From the NCBI GenBank assembly GCA_041908845.1, contig JAYREN010000040.1, forward strand, positions 1 through 20,319: a stretch of DNA of 20,319 nt, given 5' to 3'. The translations under genes and the position numbers were made by a program. The DNA comes from JAYREN01 sp041908845. Its GTDB lineage: Bacteria; Acidobacteriota; Holophagae; Holophagales; Holophagaceae. Below are positions 7,482 to 15,174 of this stretch, one piece after another (the first letter of the stretch is position 1; every line of letters begins with the position of its first letter). The notes under the pieces are model-generated. The model had not been told where the DNA came from. It made no database searches and worked only from the letters and a program-made list of their open reading frames with translations.

Positions 7482-7511
7482 CGGTCTGTCCATTTGCCGG
7501 AGAGGAACCCA

Positions 7512-8147
7512 ATGAACAGAGCCAAATGGATGGTCCGGAGCGTATGGGCGGCAGCCTTCGCCATGCTGGCCATGGGCTGCAGCGGAAGCAACGCGGACGC
7601 CCCCCAATTCAACCCCACCACCGGCCAACATCCCGCTGGCTGGATTCAGGGCCACTGGGCTGAGTATGTGAAGCACCCCACCCAGTGCGGTGCCTGCCAT
7701 GGATCCACCGTGGATCCCGCGATGGCTGGTGGCACCTCCAAGGTGAGCTGCTTCACCTGCCATGCCCAGGGCGTCAACCATCCGGAAGGGTGGGCGGCCT
7801 CGGCCCAGCACGGCCGGGCCGGTGCGCAGCTGGCGCCGTCTGCGGATCCCAAGGTGATGGCGGGCTTCGCCCACTGCGCCAAGTGCCATGGAGATGACTA
7901 CACCGGAGGCGTCTCTGGAGTCTCCTGCAAGGCCTGCCACACCAAGGCCCCGCACCCGGATCGCCCCTGGCTGGGTGGCACGGCTGTTCTTCCGAACCAC
8001 GACAAGACCGACTTCAACAACGCCCCGGAATGTTTCAAGTGCCACGCCAATGGCGCCAACTCCACGCTTGTGCCCTCCACCCCGGCGCCGGCAGGTACCG
8101 CTCCCGGGTGTTACAACAACACCATGTGCCACGATCGGAATCCCTGA
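7512..8147 (+). CDS. Multiheme c-type cytochrome lipoprotein (5 CXXCH plus one CX5CH)
   Basis: The product is 211 residues from the ATG at 7512, which follows a GAGAGGAA ribosome site. The N-terminus (MNRAKWMVRSVWAAAFAMLAMGC) is a signal peptide ending in an imperfect lipobox, so a lipoprotein is likely. Five standard heme motifs occur: CGACH at 59, CFTCH at 80, CAKCH at 122, CKACH at 139 and CFKCH at 174. Near the C-terminus CYNNTMCH (200-207) has the spacing CX5CH, which may be a sixth, unusual heme site. It lies 30 bases after the first pentaheme gene in the same orientation, with no terminator between. A role as a second small conduit cytochrome on either face of the outer membrane is inferred from context. 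An in-frame TTG at 7494 is open but less likely as a start. Confidence 0.92.
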   Translation: MNRAKWMVRSVWAAAFAMLAMGCSGSNADAPQFNPTTGQHPAGWIQGHWAEYVKHPTQCGACHGSTVDPAMAGGTSKVSCFTCHAQGVNHPEGWAASAQHGRAGAQLAPSADPKVMAGFAHCAKCHGDDYTGGVSGVSCKACHTKAPHPDRPWLGGTAVLPNHDKTDFNNAPECFKCHANGANSTLVPSTPAPAGTAPGCYNNTMCHDRNP

Positions 8148-8266
8148 TCGCGGCGTGGCCTAGCTCCGCCAGGACTCAAGGGGAGGTGCCGGACTTGCAA
8201 CATGGAACAACAGCTTCGCGATTCAACCTTTTCGAAAGCAACAGCAATGCAAAGCAATTCAACAAT

Positions 8267-8272
8267 AGGAGG
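8267..8272 (+). promoter_or_regulatory. Ribosome binding site fixing the decaheme gene start
   Basis: A perfect AGGAGG lies 7 bases before the ATG at 8280. The frame is open upstream to 8202, but only the 8280 start puts the lipoprotein signal at the N-terminus. An out-of-frame ATG at 8273 directly abuts the site and is ignored. Confidence 0.8.
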
Positions 8273-8279
8273 ATGCAGC

Positions 8280-10898
8280 ATGGAACGTAAACCTCTCAAG
8301 AGGTTTGCCGGCCTCATCGCGACCGCATTGGTCGCCCTCGTGCTCGTCGGCTGTAAAGGTTCAGACGGACGAGATGGCACAAACGGCACCAATGGCACTC
8401 CCGGCACCGACGGCACGACCCCAACCCTAGTTCAGGACGCTGCGCAGATGAGCCCGGAGCAGTGGGCCGCTCTCAAGCCGCAGGGAAGGGTGCTCGGCGT
8501 CACCATGGGGGCTGCTCCCATCGTCAACTTCGAGCTCAAGGATGCGGCAGGCAACGGAATCAAGGGCCTTGGGGCATTCACTTCGCAGAGCTCTACGGCC
8601 CTTACGCCCAGCTATCCAAATCTTTCCTTCTCGATCGCGAAATTCATTCCCGAGGACCCCACCACGAAGGCCCCGAGCAAGTGGGTTAACTACATCGTGA
8701 CCTCGGTGCCTACTACGACCACAGCCGCTGCACCTACGCGGCCCACCACGGACAACACAGGAACTCTGGTGGATAACGGAGACGGCACCTATCGCTACAC
8801 CTTCTATCGCAATATCACAACGGTCCAGGCCTTCCTGGATGGCTACACCTACACGGGGAACAACCTGAAGGCCGATCTGGGCGATGTGACCTACGAGCCC
8901 ACCCGGACCCACCGGGTGAGCATCCAGTTCTCCGGCAACGCTCGCGGCACCGGCAGCAACACCCCCACTGGGGCCACGGTCGCAACCGGTGTTGCGATGA
9001 AGAACCCGATCAACATCATCTATGACTTCGTTCCCTCCACGGGTGCGGTCAGTGCTGATGTCCGGGAGATTGGATCCATTGCCAAGTGCAACGAATGCCA
9101 CGATAAGCTGGCCTTCCATGGCGGTGGCCGGGTTGAGTTGAAGTACTGCGTGGTCTGCCACACGGACCAGCGCAAGTACGGCTACGCCGAGGCCACTACC
9201 ACTGCGACGGGATACAACCCCACCGAATCCTTGGGCGGCACGTCCACGGGGCAGCGCAAGATCAACGGTATGGCCGTGGGTGACATGACCCCCATGGTGC
9301 ACCGCATCCACATGGGCACGAATCTGAGCAAGGATGGCTACCAGTACGCAGGCGTCTACATGGACAAGCTCGGCTACTCCATGCTCGACGGCGGCCAGCG
9401 CATGTGCAGCAAGTGCCATTCTGGGACTGGGGCGAACGCCACCACCCAGGGAGAAAACTGGAACACCAAACCCAGCCGCTACTCCTGCGGCACCTGCCAC
9501 GATGGTGTCGACTTTGCCGGCGGGACCACGGGGCACGCCATTCAGACGAGCGACAACGCCTGCGCGGGCTGCCATGACGTGGCGGACATCAAGGAGAACC
9601 ACTACACCCAGAACCTCACGCCCAATAATCCGGTCGTGGCGCCAGGGCTGACGAATTTCACGTACCAGATATCCTCCGTGACTCAGGCCGTTGCCGGCGG
9701 TCAGGTGGACATCAAGTTCCGTATTCTTGCCAGCACCGATGGCAGCACACCGACGCCTGTGACTCTTGTGGCACCTGCCGCTGGTGTCGCCAACCCCCTC
9801 ACCGGCTTCACGGGCGGGCCAGGCTTCCTGCTTGCCTGGGCAATGCCCCAGGAGGGCATCGCGGCCCCGGCGGATTACAACAACCTGAAAGTGGATGGCA
9901 CGCCATACAGCTCAAACTACCAGCCCATCAGTATTTCTCTGGCAAATCTGCTCAATACCAGCACCAGCCCCTCCCGTGGCACTATGACCGGCCCCGACGG
10001 CAGCGGCTACTATACGGCGCAGATCGCCAGTGCCTATGCCTTCCCCGCTGGCGCTACGCTGCGCACCGCAGCGCTTCAGGGCTACTTCACCCAGGTGGCC
10101 CCCGCTGCCGCCCGCCACGCCATTTCCGTCACTAAGGCTGTGAGCACCGGTGAAACCCGCCGCAAGGTCATTGACAATGCCAAGTGCGCCAACTGCCACG
10201 AATGGTTCGAGGGTCATGGTGGCAACCGTGTCTATGACGTGCAGGTCTGCGTCACTTGCCATGTGCCCGGACTTACGACCAGCGGGCGCGGCACCTCAGA
10301 TGCCACGCTATCCAGCCGATACTCTTCATTCACTGAGAAGCAGAAAGCGGCACTCACCCAGTGGACGGGCATCAGTTTTGCGACGAATCCAGTCACTGCT
10401 GGCTATACCAACGTGGCACTCAGCTTCCCTCAGGTCACCAACAACATGAAGGACATGATCCACGGCATTCATGCGGGCAAGGCCCGGACCACGGAACCCT
10501 TCAAGATTGTTCGTGGGGATCGCTGGGCCTTGATAAATGGTGCCGATATTGGTTTCCCGGGCATCCTCAGCAATTGCCAGAGCTGCCATACCTACAACGG
10601 CGTGGCTGTGCCGGCCAAGACGCTGGCATCTAGGGATCAGGCGATCAATGCCGCCGGGAATACGACTACAGCCCTTGCGGCCTCTGCTCTGGCCCTGAAC
10701 AACGCGGGCGATCTGATGACCACGCCCTTCACGGCCGCCTGCGCCAGTTGTCACGATAGCGCCCCAGCCGCGGCTCATATGCGGATGAACGGTGGGCAGA
10801 TTTCTGTGGCCCGCAGCACTCTCAACACAGCCGGCGAGTCTTGTGCCGTCTGCCATGGGGTCGGTTCCACCTACGATCCCGCCGTTGTCCACAAGTAG
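8280..10898 (+). CDS. OmcA/MtrC-family decaheme outer-surface cytochrome lipoprotein
   Basis: The 872-residue protein has a canonical lipoprotein signal (LVLVGC, acylated Cys about 24) followed by a short collagen-like Gly-x-y run (GSDGRDGTNGTNGTPGTDG), a feature recalled from some OmcA/MtrC-type proteins. It has exactly ten CXXCH motifs in two groups of five: at about residues 270, 290, 376, 403 and 428, then 636, 657, 766, 821 and 855. Before each group lies a beta-rich domain (about 45-265 and 445-625). This matches the alternating split-barrel and pentaheme domain plan of OmcA, MtrC and MtrF. The family acts as the cell-surface terminal reductase for metals, minerals, electrodes or quinone shuttles. 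It is last in the operon, 132 bases after the second small cytochrome, and is followed by a strong terminator. No paralogue is adjacent. Confidence 0.95.
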   Translation: MERKPLKRFAGLIATALVALVLVGCKGSDGRDGTNGTNGTPGTDGTTPTLVQDAAQMSPEQWAALKPQGRVLGVTMGAAPIVNFELKDAAGNGIKGLGAFTSQSSTALTPSYPNLSFSIAKFIPEDPTTKAPSKWVNYIVTSVPTTTTAAAPTRPTTDNTGTLVDNGDGTYRYTFYRNITTVQAFLDGYTYTGNNLKADLGDVTYEPTRTHRVSIQFSGNARGTGSNTPTGATVATGVAMKNPINIIYDFVPSTGAVSADVREIGSIAKCNECHDKLAFHGGGRVELKYCVVCHTDQRKYGYAEATTTATGYNPTESLGGTSTGQRKINGMAVGDMTPMVHRIHMGTNLSKDGYQYAGVYMDKLGYSMLDGGQRMCSKCHSGTGANATTQGENWNTKPSRYSCGTCHDGVDFAGGTTGHAIQTSDNACAGCHDVADIKENHYTQNLTPNNPVVAPGLTNFTYQISSVTQAVAGGQVDIKFRILASTDGSTPTPVTLVAPAAGVANPLTGFTGGPGFLLAWAMPQEGIAAPADYNNLKVDGTPYSSNYQPISISLANLLNTSTSPSRGTMTGPDGSGYYTAQIASAYAFPAGATLRTAALQGYFTQVAPAAARHAISVTKAVSTGETRRKVIDNAKCANCHEWFEGHGGNRVYDVQVCVTCHVPGLTTSGRGTSDATLSSRYSSFTEKQKAALTQWTGISFATNPVTAGYTNVALSFPQVTNNMKDMIHGIHAGKARTTEPFKIVRGDRWALINGADIGFPGILSNCQSCHTYNGVAVPAKTLASRDQAINAAGNTTTALAASALALNNAGDLMTTPFTAACASCHDSAPAAAHMRMNGGQISVARSTLNTAGESCAVCHGVGSTYDPAVVHK

Positions 10899-10950
10899 GA
10901 GGAAGTAACGGAGGGCCTTAGGGTCCCTCCCGCCTTCTTTCCGCGCGACG

Positions 10951-10985
10951 AAAAACCCGGATGCGCCCGCGCCTCCGGGTTTTTT
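10951..10985 (+). terminator. Intrinsic terminator of the cytochrome operon
   Basis: AAAAACCCGGA (10951-10961) pairs with TCCGGGTTTTT (10974-10984) across a 12-base loop, ending in T. The symmetrical A and T runs mean it could work in both directions. A smaller hairpin, GGAGGG with CCCTCC, lies just upstream (10911-10931). It separates the cytochrome operon from the helix-hairpin-helix and ccsBA genes. Confidence 0.88.
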
Positions 10986-11008
10986 CGCGCATCCCACCCC
11001 CGTACACT
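10981..11008 (+). promoter_or_regulatory. Possible weak promoter for the HhH-ccsBA unit
   Basis: TACACT at 11003-11008 matches four of six bases of the -10 consensus. The only -35 candidate, at 10981-10986 with a 16-base spacer, falls on the T run of the terminator and is poor. A promoter in this 54-base gap is expected because the preceding operon ends in a strong terminator, but its exact position is uncertain. Confidence 0.22.
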
Positions 11009-11038
11009 TATTCCAGTTCCAAATCCTGGAGGAATCAC

Positions 11039-11374
11039 ATGAACCTGCGCATCGCCTCCCTAGCCTTCTTGATGGGCACGGGCCTTGTCATCGCTGCGCA
11101 GGAGGAGACTCCTAGGAAGACCTCCCCCAAGGCCGCGCAGTCGAAGTCCAGGCCGCCTCGGGCGGCCAACGTCAAGCCCTTGGAGCTCAACGTGGCCACC
11201 AAGGCGGAGCTCATGAAGTTGCCGGGCATTACCGAGGATATGGCTGGCAAGATCATTGCGGGGCGACCCTATCTGACCAAGACCAACCTGGTAACCCGTA
11301 AGATCCTGCCCCGCGCTCTTTACACACCGATCAAGCATCTGATCACGGCCCGACAGGCCCCTGCAGCCAAGTAG
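11039..11374 (+). CDS. Secreted helix-hairpin-helix protein (ComEA-like domain)
   Basis: The 111-residue protein starts at an ATG with GGAGG 6 bases upstream. Residues 1-20 form a Sec signal peptide (MNLRIASLAFLMGTGLVIAA). A basic Lys/Arg/Pro-rich linker spans about 25-48. The rest is one ComEA-type helix-hairpin-helix unit, with LELNVATKAELMKLPGI and then AGKIIAGRPY at about 52-82, and a C-terminal helix. In ComEA this motif binds DNA in the periplasm during transformation. Similar small domains also occur in PsbU and other exported proteins, so DNA binding is not certain. It lies just after the cytochrome operon terminator and 33 bases before ccsBA in the same orientation, probably co-transcribed with it. 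No other competence gene is visible. Confidence 0.85.
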   Translation: MNLRIASLAFLMGTGLVIAAQEETPRKTSPKAAQSKSRPPRAANVKPLELNVATKAELMKLPGITEDMAGKIIAGRPYLTKTNLVTRKILPRALYTPIKHLITARQAPAAK

Positions 11375-11407
11375 CTAAATCGGTCCACTCTCGCATTGAA
11401 GGAATCC

Positions 11408-13666
11408 ATGAAGAAACTCTTCGCATTCCTGGCCTCGCTCAAGCTCGCCGTGATCCTCCTGGTTGTGCTCCTCGTGGGGCTTTCCGTGGGGACCATCGTC
11501 GAGACCCGCACGGACGCGGAAACTGCCGGGCGTCTGGTGTACTACGCGCCGTGGTTCCTGGCGCTGCAGGGGCTCTTTGCCCTCAATGTCGCCCTGTCCC
11601 TGGTGGATCTCTTCCCCTGGGGCCGCAAGCGCGTGGGCTTCCTGGTGGTCCATGCCTCGCTGCTGCTCATCCTGGTGGGCGCGTCTCTCACCTTCTTCTT
11701 TAAGACCGAAGGCACCATGGGGATGTGGGAAGGCGAAAGCGCCTCGGCCATCATTCGGCAGGCTCCGGACGGGCAGGTCCTTTCCCGCCACGAGCTTCCC
11801 TTCACAGTGAAGCTCGAGGACTTCGTGCTCGACACCTACCCTGGGACCATGCGCCCGGCGGGTTTCATGAGCGTCGTGCAGATCACGGATCGCGACACGG
11901 GCAGGACCTTCCCCGCGCGCATCTGGATGAACAATGAACTGCACTACCGGGGCTACGCCCTCTTCCAGTCCAGCTACCAACAGATGCACGGGCGGGAGGC
12001 GACGGTGCTCTCCGTGTCCAAGGATCCCGGCCAAACCATCGCCTTCGTCGGTTTCATCACGCTGGTGTTGGGCATGGTGCTCGTGATGATCACCCGCATC
12101 AATCAGGCCCGGGCGCGCACAACCATGGATGGCATCGGTAAGTCGGCGCTGTTGGTGCTCCTGCTGATGGGCAGTGCCGGGTTGCAGGCCCAGTCCGACC
12201 CCGAAGTGATGCGGCGCCTGCCGGTGCAGCACGATGGCCGGGTCATGCCTCTGGATACCCTGGCGCGGGAGACCGTCTGGACAGTCACGGGCTCCAACCG
12301 GTGGCAGGGACAGGATCCCGTTGTCACTCTCACGACCTGGACCACGGATCCTCGAAGCACCGTAGCCGCTCCCGTTGTCCGGGTGGGCTCGAAGGCCCTC
12401 GCCCAGGCGTTGGAGCTGCCTGCGGGCACCACCCACTGCTCCTTCATGCAGCTCATTCAGAACCCCGGACTCTCCAGGCTGCTGCATGCCGCCGAGCAGG
12501 CCGAGGCCCAGGGCATGCCCCGGCAAGGGGTGATGCAGGAGGCCGAGAAGCTTCACCAGCGGATCCTCACCCTGAAGGCGGTCCTCTTTCACGAGACCAT
12601 CCGGCCCATCCCTCTGGCGGCCGATCCCAAGGCCCAGTGGGGCGTGCCCAGCCCTCTGACGGCGGAGACCCTCACCCAACTCATGAGCGGCCCGCGCATG
12701 GCCGAATGGCCGACGCCGGAGAAGATTGATCGCGAGGTCTTCTACAACCGGCTGAATCCCGCCCGCCTCTCCTGGATCATCCTGCTGGCTTCGCTGGTGC
12801 TCACCATCGCGGCCTGGATCCGCAAGAGCCGCCTGCTGGATGGCCTCGCCTTCGGCGCCCTCATCGCGGGCTTCGGGATGATGACTTGGGGCATCCTGCT
12901 GCGCTGGCAGGCCGGAGAGCGGATTCCCGCGGCCAACATGTACGAGTCGTTGCTCTTCCTGGCTTGGGGCGTCGGGCTCTTCGCCATCGCAGCCTACCTG
13001 ATTCTGAAGAACCGCATCGTGGTGCTGAACGCCGCCGTCATGGCCACCCTCACCATGATCCTCACGGATCTCCTGCCCATCGACCGGTTCATCCATCCCA
13101 TCGCCCCGGTGCTGGCGGGCACGCCCTGGCTGGCCATTCACGTGCCGATCATCATGCTGGGGTACTCGATCCTGGCCCTGGGGGTGGTGGTGGCGCATAT
13201 GCAGGTTGGGGTCACCATCTTTGCGCCCCAGCGGCGAGAGCTCATCGACCGGATGTACGACCTCAACTACTGGTACACCTTCGCGGGTTCCATCTTCCTG
13301 CTGGCGGGCATCCTCACGGGTTCCATGTGGGCGGCCTCCTCCTGGGGGCGCTACTGGGGCTGGGACCCTAAGGAAGTCTGGTCGCTGGTGGCCTTCCTGG
13401 CCTACATGGCCATCCTGCACGCCAAGCTGGACCGCATGATCGGCAAGTTCGGGGTGGCGGCCATCAGCATCGTGGCCTTCCAGACCATCCTCATGACCTA
13501 CTTGGGGGTGAATTTCGTGCTGAGCACGGGGATGCACTCCTACGGTATGGGGGATTCGCCCGTGGTGATGTGGATGGTGATCGTGGCCCTGGCGGAAACG
13601 GCCTTCCTGGTGGTGGGGACTCTTGCCCACCGAAAACGTTGTGCCCTCGAGGTACCCGAAGTCTGA
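11408..13666 (+). CDS. ccsBA: Fused System II cytochrome c synthase CcsBA (ResB-ResC)
   Basis: This inner-membrane enzyme exports heme and ligates it to CXXCH motifs of apocytochromes in the periplasm. The 752-residue product joins a CcsB/ResB part (about 1-240) to a CcsA/ResC part (about 450-752). The first part has helices starting LAVILLVVLLVGLSVGT and FLVVHASLLLILVGA, with a candidate heme-binding His82. A periplasmic linker contains HDGRVMPLDTLARETV near 275-287. The CcsA part carries the Trp-rich WWD signature WGRYWGWDPKEVW at 646-658, flanked by His578 and His710, the expected external axial-ligand positions. Fused CcsBA proteins are known in several phyla; this one is compact. The ATG at 11408 follows AAGGA; an in-frame TTG at 11396 overlaps that site and is rejected. 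It almost certainly matures the adjacent multiheme cytochromes. Confidence 0.94.
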   Translation: MKKLFAFLASLKLAVILLVVLLVGLSVGTIVETRTDAETAGRLVYYAPWFLALQGLFALNVALSLVDLFPWGRKRVGFLVVHASLLLILVGASLTFFFKTEGTMGMWEGESASAIIRQAPDGQVLSRHELPFTVKLEDFVLDTYPGTMRPAGFMSVVQITDRDTGRTFPARIWMNNELHYRGYALFQSSYQQMHGREATVLSVSKDPGQTIAFVGFITLVLGMVLVMITRINQARARTTMDGIGKSALLVLLLMGSAGLQAQSDPEVMRRLPVQHDGRVMPLDTLARETVWTVTGSNRWQGQDPVVTLTTWTTDPRSTVAAPVVRVGSKALAQALELPAGTTHCSFMQLIQNPGLSRLLHAAEQAEAQGMPRQGVMQEAEKLHQRILTLKAVLFHETIRPIPLAADPKAQWGVPSPLTAETLTQLMSGPRMAEWPTPEKIDREVFYNRLNPARLSWIILLASLVLTIAAWIRKSRLLDGLAFGALIAGFGMMTWGILLRWQAGERIPAANMYESLLFLAWGVGLFAIAAYLILKNRIVVLNAAVMATLTMILTDLLPIDRFIHPIAPVLAGTPWLAIHVPIIMLGYSILALGVVVAHMQVGVTIFAPQRRELIDRMYDLNYWYTFAGSIFLLAGILTGSMWAASSWGRYWGWDPKEVWSLVAFLAYMAILHAKLDRMIGKFGVAAISIVAFQTILMTYLGVNFVLSTGMHSYGMGDSPVVMWMVIVALAETAFLVVGTLAHRKRCALEVPEV

Positions 13667-13679
13667 ACGCTTGATGAAC

Positions 13680-13718
13680 AGAAAGGCACCCCTGTTCCAG
13701 GGACAGGGGTGCCTTTCT
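13680..13718 (+). terminator. Strong intrinsic terminator after ccsBA
   Basis: AGAAAGGCACCCCTG (13680-13694) pairs perfectly over 15 bp with CAGGGGTGCCTTTCT (13704-13718), with a 9-base loop. There is no pure T run beyond the stem. The TTTCT end of the stem, opposite an A-rich arm, is the likely release point, and the arrangement may act in both directions. It lies 13 bases after the ccsBA stop. Confidence 0.75.
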
Positions 13719-13875
13719 GCGTGGTGTACTCGCCGCCGCATGTCCCGAACCCCAATGAGTCAAGGTCATGGTCACAGGCCTTCCGGTTGGAATCTGACGG
13801 ATCGGATGATCAATTATCAGGCTACTCATTCCTGCAGACGAAGAGATCCGGATCGGACTGTCTTCAGGAGGCGTC

Positions 13876-14619
13876 ATGCGTTGGATCGTTGTTCTGATTT
13901 TATGGACCCTTCAGCTCGGAGCCCAGGCCATTCGGATCGATGGCGGCGCGGCTCCCATGGAAAACATCTTCAAACGCATCAAACCGGCGTTCGAAGCCAA
14001 GTCAGGGCTTCAGCTTGACCTTCGCGAAAACGGGCCCGAACTGGCGCTGTTGGCGCTCCATCGCGACGAGGTGGATGCGGCCGCGGCAGGGCTGAGTCCC
14101 GAATCCTGGTTCGAGCTCATGGCGAGCAAGGGGCATGTGGGGGTGGTCGTGAGCGCCTTTCAGGCTCGGCGCATCGGTTTCGACAAGATCAATGTGTTCC
14201 TTCACGGCGATCTGGTTTTTCTGGAACTGGACAAGGCCCAGCTTAAAGCGTTGTTCACGGGCAAGACTGCAAACTGGAAGGAACTGGGCGGACCGGACCT
14301 ACCCGTGGTCGTGGTGCTTGGGGACAAGGTTCCCGGCACCAACAAAACCTTCCAGGAACAAATGTTGGATCGCGCTCCCTACACCCCTCAGGTTCGGTGG
14401 GTCGCTACCACCCCCGACATCATCCGGACCCTGGCCAGCACCCCTGGCTCCATCGGCATTGGTCCATTGTCTGCCTTGATGGCTCAAAAGCTCACAAGCC
14501 CTGTGACGCCCGAAGTCGGGAGACCCATCACGCTGCTCACCAAGGGGGATCCCGGCCCCCGATTGAAAACGCTGTTGGCCTTTGTGGAAGGCGAAGGCAA
14601 GGCCATGACGGCAAAATAG
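13876..14619 (+). CDS. PstS-like periplasmic substrate-binding protein
   Basis: The 247-residue protein starts at an ATG with AGGAGG 5 bases upstream. Residues 1-18 (MRWIVVLILWTLQLGAQA) form a signal peptide. The body follows the PstS-like (type 2 periplasmic binding) plan: GGAAPMENIFKRIKPAFEAKSG early, then KAQLKALFTGKTANWKELGG in the middle, then GSIGIGPLSAL late. These match the conserved parts of phosphate-binding-like proteins, although the usual TGAGAT-type anion loop is replaced by DGGAAPM. No permease or ATPase genes (pstC, pstA, pstB) or phosphate regulator lie nearby, so it may bind another anion or act in sensing rather than transport. It is isolated between the ccsBA terminator and the metal-efflux operon. 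Confidence 0.82.
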   Translation: MRWIVVLILWTLQLGAQAIRIDGGAAPMENIFKRIKPAFEAKSGLQLDLRENGPELALLALHRDEVDAAAAGLSPESWFELMASKGHVGVVVSAFQARRIGFDKINVFLHGDLVFLELDKAQLKALFTGKTANWKELGGPDLPVVVVLGDKVPGTNKTFQEQMLDRAPYTPQVRWVATTPDIIRTLASTPGSIGIGPLSALMAQKLTSPVTPEVGRPITLLTKGDPGPRLKTLLAFVEGEGKAMTAK

Positions 14620-14665
14620 CTGGCCCTCGTCGATCCCAAGGCTTTCAGGGACTCGTTGCCGCAGG

Positions 14666-14680
14666 GAAGGAATTTCCTTC
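14666..14680. repeat. 15-base perfect palindrome upstream of the metal-efflux operon
   Basis: GAAGGAA-T-TTCCTTC is a perfect inverted repeat 35 bases before the GTG of the Cys-rich protein gene, directly upstream of the promoter-like TTGTGG at 14681. Its position would suit an operator for a dimeric regulator. No regulator gene is visible in the window, so its role is inferred from symmetry and location only. Confidence 0.35.
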
Positions 14681-14708
14681 TTGTGGGTGAGACGTTGTCG
14701 CTTATCCT
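14681..14708 (+). promoter_or_regulatory. Possible promoter of the metal-efflux operon
   Basis: TTGTGG (14681-14686) and TATCCT (14703-14708) are separated by 16 bases and match three and four of six consensus positions. Transcription would then start at about the GTG at 14715, making the first message leaderless or nearly so. That agrees with the absence of a clear ribosome site there. Both hexamers are weak. Confidence 0.25.
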
Positions 14709-14714
14709 TGCTTT

Positions 14715-15107
14715 GTGCGTCGTTTCGGGTTGTTTCTCCTCGCGTTGCTGCTCACCCTCGGGATGGGCGGAGGCGGGTTGCAAACGCGCATCCCCGTTGT
14801 GGAATCCTGCTGCTGTGGTGAAGCCCCGGCTCCTGATCCCTGTCCTTGCGGCCCGGCCCAGTGCCCGACCAATCCCCGACCTGCTACCCCTTCTGCCAGT
14901 CACGTGGTGGCCTTACGACGGCAGGAAGCCCCAGTCGCCCCCCAGGCGCGCCGGGTGGAGGCACGTCCCTGGAGCGGTCTTCCGAATGATCTTGTCCCTC
15001 CATCCCTGAAGAAAACCTTCGCGATCAGCGGCCATACCGTTTTCTTTTCGCCCTTCGGCTCGCCACCTGGGCCCCTTCTCGATCTGATCTGCACGCTCCG
15101 GAAATGA
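14715..15107 (+). CDS. Small secreted Cys-rich protein, possibly metal-binding
   Basis: The 130-residue product starts at GTG. A signal peptide (about 1-22, MRRFGLFLLALLLTLGMGGG) is followed by a Cys/Pro cluster, ESCCCGEAPAPDPCPCGPAQC (about 30-50), with six Cys in 18 residues. A Pro/Arg-rich, low-complexity remainder ends in LLDLICTLRK. I recognise no family. The GC-rich third codon positions and the signal peptide argue for a real gene; an overlapping frame (14656-15009) lacks these. It sits 67 bases before the TolC-like gene, and the Cys cluster fits a periplasmic Cu(I)/Ag(I) or other soft-metal role in the efflux operon. The function is inferred from composition and position only. Confidence 0.6.
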   Translation: MRRFGLFLLALLLTLGMGGGGLQTRIPVVESCCCGEAPAPDPCPCGPAQCPTNPRPATPSASHVVALRRQEAPVAPQARRVEARPWSGLPNDLVPPSLKKTFAISGHTVFFSPFGSPPGPLLDLICTLRK

Positions 15108-15174
15108 GGCCAGAACAACTCGGGGGTCACTGACCTCGGTTTGTTTCTATTCCTCATCTTTCTTCGGAGCCTTT

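Noticed and set aside
11375..13741. 788-codon open frame antisense to ccsBA
   Set aside because: Its translation is rich in His, Gly, Arg and Asp with no hydrophobic or domain pattern, typical of the antisense of high-GC membrane genes. The plus-strand CcsBA reading is unambiguous.
14656..15009. 117-codon open frame overlapping the Cys-rich protein gene
   Set aside because: It has a hydrophobic start, but the rest is irregular and third-position GC is poorer than in the 14715 frame, which has a clean signal peptide.
15125..15135. Palindrome GGTCACTGACC before the TolC-like gene
   Set aside because: Short (5-bp arms) and within the range expected by chance; no second copy was seen elsewhere in the window.
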